Assembly: GCA_002440885.1 (NCBI GenBank)
Contig: DJVY01000156.1
Location: forward strand, 2,431-38,326
Length of the DNA stretch: 35,896 bases
Direction: 5' to 3'
Source: Bacteroidales bacterium UBA6244
Lineage (GTDB): Bacteria; Bacteroidota; Bacteroidia; Bacteroidales; F082
In this document: piece after piece, positions 23,972 through 33,416 of the stretch
Numbering within the stretch: the stretch's first letter is position 1
Layout of the letters: each line of letters opens with the position of its first letter
Translations under genes and position numbers: made by a program
The notes under the pieces: model-generated
Databases searched by the model: none
What the model was told of the DNA's origin: nothing
Seen by the model: the letters and a program-made list of their open reading frames with translations, nothing else

Positions 23972-26900
23972 ATGAAAAAGTTCCTGATTATCGACGACCA
24001 ACCTGAAAACCTCATCACACATGAGGCGGTTTTAAAGTCATTTATGCCGGATTGTGAAATCATCACAGCCTTGTCGGGAGCAGAGGGCATTGAGAAGGCT
24101 GTTGTCCGTCAGCCCGATATTATTTTGCTCGACATCGTGATGCCGGGAATGGATGGATACCTGGTTTGCAGCAGCCTGAAATCCAATCCGCAAACGAAAA
24201 ACACTCTCATTTTGTTGGTTACTGCCCGCAAAACCGATACTTTGAGTAGGGCAAAAGGCCTGGAGGCCGGCGCTGACGCCTTTTTGTCGAAGCCGTACGA
24301 TACTTCCGAGTACATTGCTCAAATCAAGGTGCTGTTGAGGCTGAAGGACACGGAAGACCTATTGCGCAAAGAGAAAAAACTTGTAGAAGCGAAAGTAGAC
24401 GAAAGAACACAGGAATTGCAGGAAGCCAATGTCATGCTTTCGCTTAAAATCGAAGAGCTTACCACGGCTGATCAGGAGCTTGTTGAATCCAAACACCGAC
24501 TGGAAACCATTATGAACTCCAGCCTGGAAGGGTTTTGGGTGTCCGACCTGAAAGGGAATCTCTTAGAAGTGAATGATACCTTGTGCCAGATGACCGGTTA
24601 TACCAACGAGGAACTTACCCGCATGAAAATTGCCGACCTGGAGGCGGTTGAAACAGAAGATGAGGTGATTAGCCGGATCTCGACCATTGTGAAGCAGGGT
24701 GAACTCAGGTTTGAATCAAGACACAGAAAAAAGGATGGTTCTGTTTTCGATGTTGAGATCAGTACCCAGTTCTACCCAAAAGGGAACCGATGCTTCACCT
24801 TTATTCGTGATATTACCGTGCTAAACATAACGCGAAGCAAGTTATTCGAGAATGAACAGCGCTACCGAACCTTATTCGACTTATCGCCAAGCGGTATCTT
24901 GCTGATCGACCTTTCCGGATATATTATTGATGCCAACGACTCGTTCTGCAGGTCGGTGCAATACAGCAGCAATGAGCTCATCGGACAGCATATAGGTATT
25001 ATTGCCGATGATAAAAACTCGAAAAATGTCGCAAACCACATCCATCTGATGGAACTGGGGGAGTTGCTTCATCATGAAGTAAAAAATATAAAAAAGGATG
25101 GTACCATTTGCTATCTCGAACTTAAAGAGTCGCTGATTGTACTTCCTGACGGAAAAAAAGGAATCCTCTCTGTTTCACATGATATCACCTTGAAGAAACA
25201 AACCGAAGCTGAATTAAATCGCGCACGTCATCGGGCTGATAAACAACGTAATGCCATTTCGCGGATCGCCACCGACGAGCTGATTATTTCGAGTGACATG
25301 CACAAAGCACTGGAACGGTTATCGGAAATTGCAGCCGAGGCCATTGAAACGGAATGTGTTGGGGTATGGATGTTTAATCCCGATAGGTCGAAACTGGAAT
25401 GCATAACGAAATACAGCCTAACTGAGGGTGTTAATACCTGTGGGAAAGTTTTGGATCGTAATGAGATGCCAGATTATTTTGAGTATATTGAGCGCGAAAA
25501 CAGACTGTATGTGAGTGATATATCAACCGATCCAAACACACGAAAATATCTGTCTGTATTAAAGCAAACCAACAACCTGATTTCAATGCTTGATGCCGGA
25601 TTTCATGTGGAAGGCGAACTTACAGGGATCGTTTGTTTTGAGCATTGTGGCGAAAAGCGGGTGTGGTATGCTGATGAGGAAGCGTTTGTAAGCACCATTA
25701 GCTCGCTGGTGGCGCAAATTATTGTAAACAACAACAGGAGGCAAGCCAAACAAGCCCTGCGTATCAACGAGCAACGTTTGCGTTCGCTCATTAACTCAAC
25801 CCCTGATTACATCGTTTTTAAAGATGCGGAGGGGCGCTGGATGGAGGCCAACACAGCCGCTATCGACTTGTTCTCACTTTCTAATGTCAGATATCAGGGT
25901 AAAACGGATGTTGAGTTATCAGCTTTTACTGATGCCATCTACCGGTCAGTGTTTTTAGGTTGCGAATTGTCTGACAAAAAAGCCTGGGATAGTGGTAACA
26001 TGATTAGAGAGGAAGAGGTGATCACCAACCCGATAACGGGCGAGGTGGAAACTTTTGATACCATCAAAGTACCCGTTGTCAATCCTGATGGCAGCAGACA
26101 AGGACTTGTGATCCTTGGCCGTAACATTTCAAAACGTAAACATGCCGAAGAACAAATGCGCGTGAGCGAACAGCGGTTCAGGCAGTTGTTTGAAAAACTG
26201 GGTGATGCGGTGTTTGTTACCAAACTCGACGGCGCTGATTTTGGACGCATACTGGAGGTGAATCCCGCAGCCGAAAGCCAAACGGGTTATACACGAAACG
26301 AGCTGCTTGAGAAAAACATCCTCACCGATATCCGCTTGTTCGGCGAGGCGGATGCTGAAATCGAAAAATGGACAGGGAAACTTTTATCCGGAAATAACGT
26401 CAACGCCATTGAGAAAAAGCGCCGTAAAGATGGAACTGAATACTGGACGGAAGTTGTTATCACTCCAATTGATTACAATGGAATGAAGGCCAGTTTATCT
26501 ATAAACCACGACATCACCAAGCGGAAGCGTAACGAGCAGGTGCAGGAAATTATCTACAATATCTCACGCGCTGTGGTGACCACAATGGATTTGAAATCCT
26601 TTTACGAAATGATCAGGGTTGAACTCGGCAAGATTATCGATACCACCAACTTTTTTATTGCTTTCTATGATGAGTTAAAAGATGAGCTCACTTTCCCGAT
26701 TTATTTCGATCAAAGAGACCACTATGATAAAGCCCCGGCAAGCCGAACCCTGACCAAATACATGATTGAAAAAGGGAAGCCGTTACTGGCTGACGTGGAA
26801 TTTAAATTAAAGCTCGCCAGCAAAGGAAAGCTGGTTGCAAAAGGGAGCTTTTCGAAGGTCTGGCTGGGTGTTCCGCTTCGCTCTGATGGCAGAATCAATG

Positions 26901-28171
26901 GTGCCATCGTGGTGCAGAGTTATAGCGATGAGAAAGCCTATACGCAATCCGATGTTGGCATTCTGGAATTTGTAGCCGATCAGATTGGCTTGTCGATCGA
27001 ACGAAAAAGAGCAGAAAGTGAACTCCTTAAAGCACTGGAAAAAGCTGAGGAGAGCGACCGGCTTAAATCGGCCTTTTTGGCCAACATGTCGCACGAAATC
27101 CGTACCCCCATGAATGGAATTCTTGGTTTTGCTGAACTGCTTAAGCAGCCGGGCCTGGATGGAGACGAACAGCAGGAGTTTATTGAGATCATCGAGAAAA
27201 GTGGCCGCAGAATGTTGAATATCATCAACGATATAGTGGATATTTCAAGAATAGAAGCTGGTCAGATGAAAGTAAATATGCACGAAACCAATGTGGTAGA
27301 ACAAATCGATTACATCTATACCTTCTTCAAACCAGAAGCCGAAAACAAGGGAATTGCCTTGTTGAAAAAGGTTGATATTGCCGGATCGGATAAAGTGATA
27401 AAAACGGATCGGGAGAAGGTGTTCGCTATTCTTACCAACCTGGTGAAAAATGCCATTAAATACACCAAAGAAGGAACCATTGAAATTGGGGTAAGCAGAG
27501 AAAATGATCTATTGAAATTTTACATAAGAGATACTGGAATTGGTATTCCTGACGACAGGCAGGAGGCTGTTTTTGAGCGGTTTATTCAGGCCGATATTGC
27601 CGATACACAAGCGTATGAGGGGGCTGGTCTAGGACTTGCCATTACCAAAGCTTACGTGCAATTGTTGGGCGGTCGTATCTGGGTACAGAGCAATCAACAT
27701 CCCGACAGCCACGGATCGGTATTTTATTTTACCCTGCCTATGCAAGTCAAGTTGGAAAACAAGGATGCGGAAATGGTAGATGCCGATGAAAACCTGACCA
27801 CTTTGGCACGAAAATTAAATATCATTCTTGCTGAAGATGACCCGGCCTCACAACGGTTGCTTACCTACTTTCTAAAAGGTGTTAGTAAGCAAATAATTCC
27901 GGCTGTCACCGGAACAGAAGCCGTGGCCTTGTGCCGCGCTCATCCCGAAGTGGACCTGGTACTGATGGATGTTAAAATGCCTGAGCTTAATGGCTATGAA
28001 GCTACCAAAGCCATACGTGCCTTCAACCCTGAGGTCATTATTATTGCCCAAACGGCTTTCGGACTGTCCGGCGACAGGGAAAAAGCGCTGGCGGCTGGTT
28101 GTAACGAATACCTGCCAAAACCTATCGACAAAAAACTGTTGATGTCGGTAATCGACAGGTTTTTTGGGTAA
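23972..28171 (+). CDS. Soluble multi-sensor hybrid histidine kinase with receiver domains at both ends
   Basis: A 1399-residue signalling protein with no membrane segment. Order: receiver domain (1-125, Asp54 in ILLDIVMPGMDG); coiled-coil linker; PAS (about 175-290); PAS (about 295-410); GAF (about 430-590); PAS (about 600-730); PAS (about 735-855); GAF (about 865-1010); HisKA with His1041 in NMSHEIRTPMNG; HATPase with NLVKNAIKYT, DTGIGIP and GAGLGL; and a C-terminal receiver (Asp1333 in VLMDVKMPELNG). All phosphotransfer residues are present. The N-terminal receiver implies it takes its input from another kinase, and the PAS/GAF array could bind small molecules. No HTH or effector domain is present, so an outside phosphotransfer partner is expected. 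Confidence 0.95.
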   Translation: MKKFLIIDDQPENLITHEAVLKSFMPDCEIITALSGAEGIEKAVVRQPDIILLDIVMPGMDGYLVCSSLKSNPQTKNTLILLVTARKTDTLSRAKGLEAGADAFLSKPYDTSEYIAQIKVLLRLKDTEDLLRKEKKLVEAKVDERTQELQEANVMLSLKIEELTTADQELVESKHRLETIMNSSLEGFWVSDLKGNLLEVNDTLCQMTGYTNEELTRMKIADLEAVETEDEVISRISTIVKQGELRFESRHRKKDGSVFDVEISTQFYPKGNRCFTFIRDITVLNITRSKLFENEQRYRTLFDLSPSGILLIDLSGYIIDANDSFCRSVQYSSNELIGQHIGIIADDKNSKNVANHIHLMELGELLHHEVKNIKKDGTICYLELKESLIVLPDGKKGILSVSHDITLKKQTEAELNRARHRADKQRNAISRIATDELIISSDMHKALERLSEIAAEAIETECVGVWMFNPDRSKLECITKYSLTEGVNTCGKVLDRNEMPDYFEYIERENRLYVSDISTDPNTRKYLSVLKQTNNLISMLDAGFHVEGELTGIVCFEHCGEKRVWYADEEAFVSTISSLVAQIIVNNNRRQAKQALRINEQRLRSLINSTPDYIVFKDAEGRWMEANTAAIDLFSLSNVRYQGKTDVELSAFTDAIYRSVFLGCELSDKKAWDSGNMIREEEVITNPITGEVETFDTIKVPVVNPDGSRQGLVILGRNISKRKHAEEQMRVSEQRFRQLFEKLGDAVFVTKLDGADFGRILEVNPAAESQTGYTRNELLEKNILTDIRLFGEADAEIEKWTGKLLSGNNVNAIEKKRRKDGTEYWTEVVITPIDYNGMKASLSINHDITKRKRNEQVQEIIYNISRAVVTTMDLKSFYEMIRVELGKIIDTTNFFIAFYDELKDELTFPIYFDQRDHYDKAPASRTLTKYMIEKGKPLLADVEFKLKLASKGKLVAKGSFSKVWLGVPLRSDGRINGAIVVQSYSDEKAYTQSDVGILEFVADQIGLSIERKRAESELLKALEKAEESDRLKSAFLANMSHEIRTPMNGILGFAELLKQPGLDGDEQQEFIEIIEKSGRRMLNIINDIVDISRIEAGQMKVNMHETNVVEQIDYIYTFFKPEAENKGIALLKKVDIAGSDKVIKTDREKVFAILTNLVKNAIKYTKEGTIEIGVSRENDLLKFYIRDTGIGIPDDRQEAVFERFIQADIADTQAYEGAGLGLAITKAYVQLLGGRIWVQSNQHPDSHGSVFYFTLPMQVKLENKDAEMVDADENLTTLARKLNIILAEDDPASQRLLTYFLKGVSKQIIPAVTGTEAVALCRAHPEVDLVLMDVKMPELNGYEATKAIRAFNPEVIIIAQTAFGLSGDREKALAAGCNEYLPKPIDKKLLMSVIDRFFG

Positions 28172-28455
28172 TGAAGCGTGTTTGTCTAATTCATGTGGCA
28201 TAGCTAATAGGTTGTTACTCGGAGGTGCACGAAGAAGTCACGGAGTTCCACAGAGAGAATTTCTGAATAGGAATAGGATCTGTAATTAACAGTATATCAA
28301 TGCTGTTTATTTATGGTAATAGTTTAATTATCTGTTTTCAATTAATAGACTTACCCGCGATACTTGAGTTAATTTGCATTATAACTATTGCTCAAGTCAC
28401 ACTACTTCTATTCGTAATGCCAGTGATGGGCCCCGCATCGCACACATATACCGCC

Positions 28456-28523
28456 CTTTCAGGGCTGTAAGCCCAAACCCTGAAAGCGAGCAATACCACA
28501 GCGAGGCGGTAAAGCCCCTCGCT
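28456..28523. repeat. Two adjacent palindromic hairpins, REP-like
   Basis: CTTTCAGGG (28456-28464) is inverted as CCCTGAAAG (28478-28486). Fourteen bases later, AGCGAGG (28500-28506) is inverted as CCTCGCT (28517-28523). The block is clearly more GC-rich than the flanking spacer. It has no T run, so it is not a plain terminator. It resembles repetitive extragenic palindromes, but copy number cannot be judged from this window. Confidence 0.55.
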
Positions 28524-28658
28524 CGCCGACATGTTTGTAAACACCTGACATACAATATTTAAAAATGGTTTTTCCGTTCCTGAAAGGCTGCATGCTGCAT
28601 AATGTTTCAGTTCGCTGAATTAACCCGAAAAAAAATGCTTTGGAATCATGTAATTTTC

Positions 28659-28666
28659 TATTTTTG
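28659..28666 (+). promoter_or_regulatory. -7 promoter element of the DUF349 gene
   Basis: TATTTTTG matches TAnnTTTG. A TTTG at 28639-28642 lies 16 bases upstream as a possible -33 box. The leader to the ATG at 28753 would be about 80 bases. Confidence 0.55.
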
Positions 28667-28752
28667 TCCTTTAAATATCTGTATAAAAACACATTTGAAT
28701 AACTATGTACCGTAAGCCAAAAGCCCATCGGACTCTTAAATAATAAAATGTA

Positions 28753-30792
28753 ATGGAAACCAAGAATCAACCTGATCAAACTCCGGAAACTTTACCAAAC
28801 ATGAATACACCGGAGGAGAGCCCTGTAACCGTGAGTTCAACAGAAAACATTGAAAACGCACCTCAATTGTCAGCTGACGAGAAAGTTGAAATTGTGAAGA
28901 TGCTGCAAGATGAGGCCACTGCGCCTGCTGAAAGCGTTGAAGTAAAACAGGAAGAACCGCCTGTAAAAACAGTAGAAAAGCCGGTGCACCAAATCAGCAC
29001 AGCCGAGAAAAAGCTTATCGTGAAACTGCTCAGGGGCTTACCTACAGCAGTGGAAGAATACCTCGACTATACCGGTGAGGAAGTCGACTACGAGGAGCTT
29101 AACAAACTCGAACTGGTTGAACTGCTGGAAGATGTGGTTCAGGAAAGTGATTTTGATCAGGTGAGGGCACAGGTAACGAAAATAAATTCGGCTTACCGTA
29201 AAATCGTTAAAGAAGAGCACGAAAAGGAACACCACGATTTTATTGCCGAGGGTGGAGAAGAAGAAGCTTTCGTGGCATCTGAAGATGTGCTCGACAAGCG
29301 ATTTAAAGCCGCCTTTGAGCAATACAAACATACCAAAGCCAAACATTCTGAAGAGATTGAGAACGAAAAAACGCTCAATTTGCAGCGTAAGCTCGACCTG
29401 TTGGAAGAGCTGAAAAACCTGATCAACTCAGAGGAAACACTAAAAAAGACCTACGACGAGTTCAAAAACCTGCAGGACGCCTGGAAAGAAATCGGAATGG
29501 TACCGGCCACCGAACTGCGTAACCTGTGGCAGAACTACCACTTTTTGGTGGAGAAATTCTTCGATAAAGTGCGTATCAACAAAGAGTTGCGCGACCTGGA
29601 CATGAAGAAAAACCAGGAACAAAAACTTGAACTGTGCGAGAAAGCAGAAGAACTCCTGGCCGAGAAATCCATTATAAAATCCTTTAAACTACTACAGCAT
29701 TACCACGACAAATGGCGCGAAATCGGGCCTGTTCCGGGGGATGTTAAAGAAGAACTCTGGGATCGGTTTAAAGGAGCTTCCGACAAAATAAACCAACGCC
29801 GTAAAGACCATTACAAAGATCTTCAGGGTCAGCAACAGGCCAACCTCGAAGCAAAAAATGCCCTCATCGAAAAACTCGACGAGCTGCTCGCTGAAACTCC
29901 GGATTCGTTAAAAACCTGGCAAACGAAAACCGATCAGGTGAACGAAACGGTTAAAATCTGGAAATCTATCGGCAGGGCTACCAAAGAGCAGAATGATGAA
30001 GTGTGGAAAAATTTCAAATCGAAACTCGACACCTTCTTCAATGCCCGTCGTGCATACCTGAGCGAGCTCAAAGACCAACAGCTGAACAACTACAACCTCA
30101 AACTTGATCTCTGTGTTCGGGCCGAATCCTACCACGAAAGTGACGATTGGAAAAACGCTACCCGCGACATCATACAGCTGCAAAAAGAGTGGAAGACCAT
30201 TGGCCCTGTGCCTCGTAAACACTCCGATAAAGTGTGGAAGCGCTTCAGGGCAGCATGCGATGCTTTCTTCGACCGCAAGTCGGCGCATTTTAAAAACCAA
30301 CATGGTTTTGAAGAAGATAACCTCACCAAAAAACAGGAAATTATCGCCGCCATTAAAGGGTTTGAGGTGAAAGCAGAGAAAAGCATGAACCTGGAAGCAC
30401 TTAAAAATTTCCAACGCACCTGGATGGAAATTGGTCATGTTCCTTTTAACATGAAGGATAAGCTACAGAACGAATACCGTGAAGCCATCGATGCCCTGAT
30501 TGACAAAATGGACCTCAGTCGTTTGGAGGCCACTGCCGCCGACTTCAAGAGCAAAGTAGAGATGCTCAAATCAGGTCCTGAAGCCGGTCGTAAACTCAGC
30601 CAGGAACGTACCGCCTTGGCCAATAAGATGAAATACCTCCAGGATGATATCCTGCTGTGGGAAAATAATATCGGATTCTTCGCCAACTCCAAACAGGCCA
30701 ATAAGCTTAAACACGAATTTGAGCTTAAAATTGAAAGAGCCAAAAAGGAACTGGCCGAACTTAAAGCCAAAGTTAAAGTGCTCGACCAGTAG
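28753..30792 (+). CDS. DUF349 repeat protein
   Basis: A 679-residue, highly charged soluble protein. About 75 acidic, Pro/Glu-rich residues are followed by a helical region and then several DUF349 repeats, each with a W-K-IG-P or W-EIG-VP core: DAWKEIGMVPATE, DKWREIGPVPGDVKEELWDRF, KIWKSIGRATKEQNDEVWKNF, KEWKTIGPVPRKHSDKVWKRF, and RTWMEIGHVPFNMKDKL. The tail (about 600-679) is a coiled coil. Long DUF349 proteins are common in Bacteroidota; their function is unknown. Single gene with its own promoter and terminator. Confidence 0.9.
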   Translation: METKNQPDQTPETLPNMNTPEESPVTVSSTENIENAPQLSADEKVEIVKMLQDEATAPAESVEVKQEEPPVKTVEKPVHQISTAEKKLIVKLLRGLPTAVEEYLDYTGEEVDYEELNKLELVELLEDVVQESDFDQVRAQVTKINSAYRKIVKEEHEKEHHDFIAEGGEEEAFVASEDVLDKRFKAAFEQYKHTKAKHSEEIENEKTLNLQRKLDLLEELKNLINSEETLKKTYDEFKNLQDAWKEIGMVPATELRNLWQNYHFLVEKFFDKVRINKELRDLDMKKNQEQKLELCEKAEELLAEKSIIKSFKLLQHYHDKWREIGPVPGDVKEELWDRFKGASDKINQRRKDHYKDLQGQQQANLEAKNALIEKLDELLAETPDSLKTWQTKTDQVNETVKIWKSIGRATKEQNDEVWKNFKSKLDTFFNARRAYLSELKDQQLNNYNLKLDLCVRAESYHESDDWKNATRDIIQLQKEWKTIGPVPRKHSDKVWKRFRAACDAFFDRKSAHFKNQHGFEEDNLTKKQEIIAAIKGFEVKAEKSMNLEALKNFQRTWMEIGHVPFNMKDKLQNEYREAIDALIDKMDLSRLEATAADFKSKVEMLKSGPEAGRKLSQERTALANKMKYLQDDILLWENNIGFFANSKQANKLKHEFELKIERAKKELAELKAKVKVLDQ

Positions 30793-30835
30793 TTGTTTTT
30801 CGGCTACAAGTCACCAATTCAGACAGCAACGACAC

Positions 30836-30877
30836 AGCGACCTCAACAACCTAAACGGGAGTTAAGGTCGCTTTTTT
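30836..30877 (+). terminator. Terminator of the DUF349 gene
   Basis: AGCGACCT (30836-30843) pairs with AGGTCGCT (30865-30872), with a further short inner pairing, and six T close the structure. Confidence 0.88.
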
Positions 30878-30897
30878 ATTCAATAAAAGTGAAAAGC

Positions 30898-32583
30898 TTA
30901 TTTACTGTACCCTTGATATAGACCAGTAAAGAAGGATTTTGCATTTATCCCTAAACTCCGGTTTTTGTATCCACCCTCCTGCACTACCAGCGTAGGCAGT
31001 TTCAGTTGCCCGATCATGCGTCCGTTTTCCTCAAAATCTTTGACCGCCAGTTGCCATGTGCCTGTAGGATCGTCTTTGGCCGTGTCAAGTCCCAGAGCGA
31101 CAACCAAATATTCAGGTTTGTATTTCTGAATGGCTGTGAGTGCTTTGGCCAAGGTAACCCGATAACCAGCACCATCCAGGTTTTCAGGCAGCGGAAAATT
31201 CAAGTTGTAACCCAGTCCTTCGCCAGCTCCACTTTCGTCCTTAAACCCACTGAAATAGGGGTAGGCAAAGGAAGGATGACCATGAATTGAAACCGTAAAC
31301 ACATCCTTTCGCTCATAAAAGATCTGTTGTTGTCCGTTTCCGTGGTGATAATCGATATCCAGAATTGCGATATTCCCAAATAAACTCAGATAATCGGCAG
31401 CGATGGCGTTGTTGTTGAAATAGCAGAACCCACCAAATACATTTCTTTCGGCATGGTGTCCGGGAGGTCGGGTCAAGACATACGCAAGGTTGCATCCTTC
31501 GAGCATTTCCTCAGCGGCTGTCAACGCGCTGTTTACCCCCCATCTGGCCGCGAGGTAAGCATTTTGATTTAATGGAGTGAACGTGTCAATGCAATAGTAT
31601 CCAGCCTTTACTGATAAATCCTTTGGAGGCCTGATTGCATTTCTGATTGGAAAAACATAAGGATAAACTGATTTTCCGGGCGGCAGACTTTTGCACACGT
31701 TTTTAAAATAGTTTACATAGCCCGGATCGTGGATTTTTAAAATGAATTTCTCATTAAACTCCTTTACTTTCCCCACCCTGAAAAGCCCTGTCTTCACCAA
31801 TTCGTTTTGGATACTTTTAACTCGTACAGGCGACTCCACATAGCCTATTTCCCGAATGTGGTGGATGGAATGTTTGTCGTTGATTACCCAGAAGATCTTC
31901 TTCTTTTCGGGCAAAGTGGTTCGGAACAATTCGGGTTGTATTTTTTTCTTGTACAGGAATGGACGTAATCGCACCGGATCTTCCTGTATACTGTCGACCA
32001 CATCTTGTATATAGGTTTCCGGACAATAATCGCCATATTTCCTCTCCAGAATGGCTCGAATTATTTGACGTGTAACTGTTGCAGGCAAAGAGTCGCGGAC
32101 TCCAAGCCCATCGAATACCAGGTAGGGCGGGCAGTCGTCATTGGGCACAACAGGTGTTTCATAACGTGTGTTCGCTATGGGACGTGCACCATAGCGCTCA
32201 TAAAAAGCCAACCGTTTTTTGTTCTGGGCAAGATCAACCTTGTCTTTACACAGCTCTGGATCGTCAGGCAGACATTCACAAAATATGCCCAACGCACCAA
32301 AAGCTTCTGCTTCTTCACGTACACGTTCGTACAAAGCGCCGCCAATACCGCCCGAGGTTTTGCCGGGCGAAACGGCGATGTAATCCAAATAACAAAATTG
32401 AAGATCAGGCATATACAGAAATAGGGCAAATCCACGGATACTACTTCTCTCATCCTCTGCCACGAATATTTTAGCCTGGTATTTATGCTTTAGCGGATCG
32501 GTGAGTTGTGATGATATCTCATCGATTTTTTTGGGATTGATATCAGGGAATTGCTGCGAGATAATTTCTTTTATCTTGTTCAT
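30898..32583 (-). CDS. GNAT acetyltransferase fused to a histone-deacetylase-family amidohydrolase
   Basis: A 561-residue fusion, counting from ATG 32583 (MNKIKEIISQQ). The longer frame starts at TTG 32664; ATG 32637 is a further option. Residues 1-165 are a GNAT domain with the acetyl-CoA loop GKTSGGIGGALYERV. Residues about 215-560 are an arginase/deacetylase fold: RPPGHHAERNVFGGFCYFNN (His376, His377), LDIDYHHGNGQQQ (zinc ligands Asp411 and His413), ALGLDTAKDDPTG (third zinc ligand), and VQEGGYKN (Tyr region). The closest known activities are acetylpolyamine amidohydrolase and AcuC-type protein deacetylase. Both halves look active, so one chain could add and remove acetyl groups, perhaps on polyamines or lysines. 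Single gene. Confidence 0.92.
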   Translation of the reverse strand: MNKIKEIISQQFPDINPKKIDEISSQLTDPLKHKYQAKIFVAEDERSSIRGFALFLYMPDLQFCYLDYIAVSPGKTSGGIGGALYERVREEAEAFGALGIFCECLPDDPELCKDKVDLAQNKKRLAFYERYGARPIANTRYETPVVPNDDCPPYLVFDGLGVRDSLPATVTRQIIRAILERKYGDYCPETYIQDVVDSIQEDPVRLRPFLYKKKIQPELFRTTLPEKKKIFWVINDKHSIHHIREIGYVESPVRVKSIQNELVKTGLFRVGKVKEFNEKFILKIHDPGYVNYFKNVCKSLPPGKSVYPYVFPIRNAIRPPKDLSVKAGYYCIDTFTPLNQNAYLAARWGVNSALTAAEEMLEGCNLAYVLTRPPGHHAERNVFGGFCYFNNNAIAADYLSLFGNIAILDIDYHHGNGQQQIFYERKDVFTVSIHGHPSFAYPYFSGFKDESGAGEGLGYNLNFPLPENLDGAGYRVTLAKALTAIQKYKPEYLVVALGLDTAKDDPTGTWQLAVKDFEENGRMIGQLKLPTLVVQEGGYKNRSLGINAKSFFTGLYQGYSK

Positions 32584-32603
32584 TGTCTGTATGTTTACAG
32601 ACA
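32584..32603 (-). promoter_or_regulatory. Perfect inverted repeat abutting the GNAT-deacetylase start codon
   Basis: TGTCTGTA (32584-32591) and TACAGACA (32596-32603) form an 8-bp perfect inverted repeat with a 4-base spacer, ending exactly at the base before ATG 32583. It could be an operator or an mRNA hairpin covering the ribosome entry site. If translation begins upstream, the repeat is simply coding. Confidence 0.55.
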
Positions 32604-32651
32604 AGTGAGGGTTCGATATTTTCCTGATGCGAAACATACGGAATTTTTTAA

Positions 32652-32659
32652 CAAATGTA
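32652..32659 (-). promoter_or_regulatory. -7 promoter element of the GNAT-deacetylase gene
   Basis: The minus strand reads TACATTTG, an exact TAnnTTTG match. Transcription would begin near 32645, leaving a 62-base leader to ATG 32583. This also rules out the TTG start at 32664. Confidence 0.6.
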
Positions 32660-32664
32660 ATCAA

Positions 32665-32967
32665 ACAATAGCTGAAGTTAACGTGATGGTTTTTATTTAT
32701 CCTCTCTCAGGTGATTGTTGCGAATGAAATGGCTCGCTGGCTTGTTGCTGCTTAGCTTGTGGGACGATATGAATGGTGTAATGAACATTTGTTCAAAAAA
32801 ATTGACCTTTATTGCTTTTTCGGATGACTCCGATCATTAAAGTCACTAACTTTACACCTTAAAATTGGTGGATTGTTAAACCATTTAATATCAAGATGGT
32901 TGAAACAATGAACGCCATCAAAAGAAAAAAGTTAAAAATGGTTGAGTGTTAATTATTGGTAGATCAA
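32665..32967. other. Intergenic region between divergent genes
   Basis: About 300 bases with no supported gene. A TAACTTTA at 32847-32854, one base from TAnnTTTG, is a possible promoter for the CGGC operon, with a leader of about 105 bases. No terminator or riboswitch was seen. Confidence 0.5.
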
Positions 32968-33405
32968 ATGAAAATAGGAATAATTATCTGCGACAGGTAT
33001 AAGACTTGCGCAGGCGGAAAATGTTTCAGGGCGCTAGAGAACAGGGAAGGAGCCTTCGATATTTACAGTCAAAACGAACCGGTGGAAGTTGTCGGTTACA
33101 CCACCTGTGGAGGATGCCCAGGTGGAAATATCGAGTATGCTCCCGCGGAGATGATCAAAAACGGGGCAGAAGCCATACATCTGGCCACAGGATTGGTAGT
33201 TGGCTATCCTCCTTGTCCTTATATTGCTCACTTCAAGCAATTTTTAGAGGAGAAGTACCTGGTTAAGGTGGTCGTGGGTACACATCCCATACCCCAAAAA
33301 TACCTGATCACGCACCAAAAAATGGGCACATGGAATACAGCCGAATGGCTGGAGTTTACAAAACCGACCCTATCGAACGAGGCAGTCAGACTTAGTTACA
33401 ATTAA
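32968..33405 (+). CDS. CGGC-domain protein, putative metal-binding
   Basis: A 145-residue soluble protein starting at ATG 32968, since the longer frame starts with TTG. It carries a Cys-rich pattern: CDRYKTCAGGKCF (Cys8, Cys14, Cys19), TTCGGCPGGN (Cys47, Cys50) and YPPCPY (Cys83). The central CGGC motif defines the family, which is proposed to bind metal; the function is unknown. The next gene, a radical SAM protein, starts 11 bases later, so they are surely co-transcribed and may act together. Such Cys density fits iron-sulfur or zinc binding. Confidence 0.88.
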   Translation: MKIGIIICDRYKTCAGGKCFRALENREGAFDIYSQNEPVEVVGYTTCGGCPGGNIEYAPAEMIKNGAEAIHLATGLVVGYPPCPYIAHFKQFLEEKYLVKVVVGTHPIPQKYLITHQKMGTWNTAEWLEFTKPTLSNEAVRLSYN

Positions 33406-33416
33406 AGGACAGGCCG

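Larger units (their letters stand above)
28172..28752. other. Long intergenic region with palindromic and repeat-like sequence
   Basis: About 580 bases without a supported gene. It contains a CACGGAG/CACAGAG-type stretch at 28220-28255, a GC-rich palindromic block at 28440-28530, and a short CCTGAAAGG echo near 28578. The promoter of the DUF349 gene lies at its right end. An open frame on the minus strand (28459-28779) reads through the palindromes and is judged spurious. Confidence 0.6.

Noticed and set aside
28459..28779. Minus-strand open frame of 106 codons
   Set aside because: It reads through the palindromic repeats and overlaps the promoter and start of the DUF349 gene; it has no domain and looks like a chance frame in a repeat.
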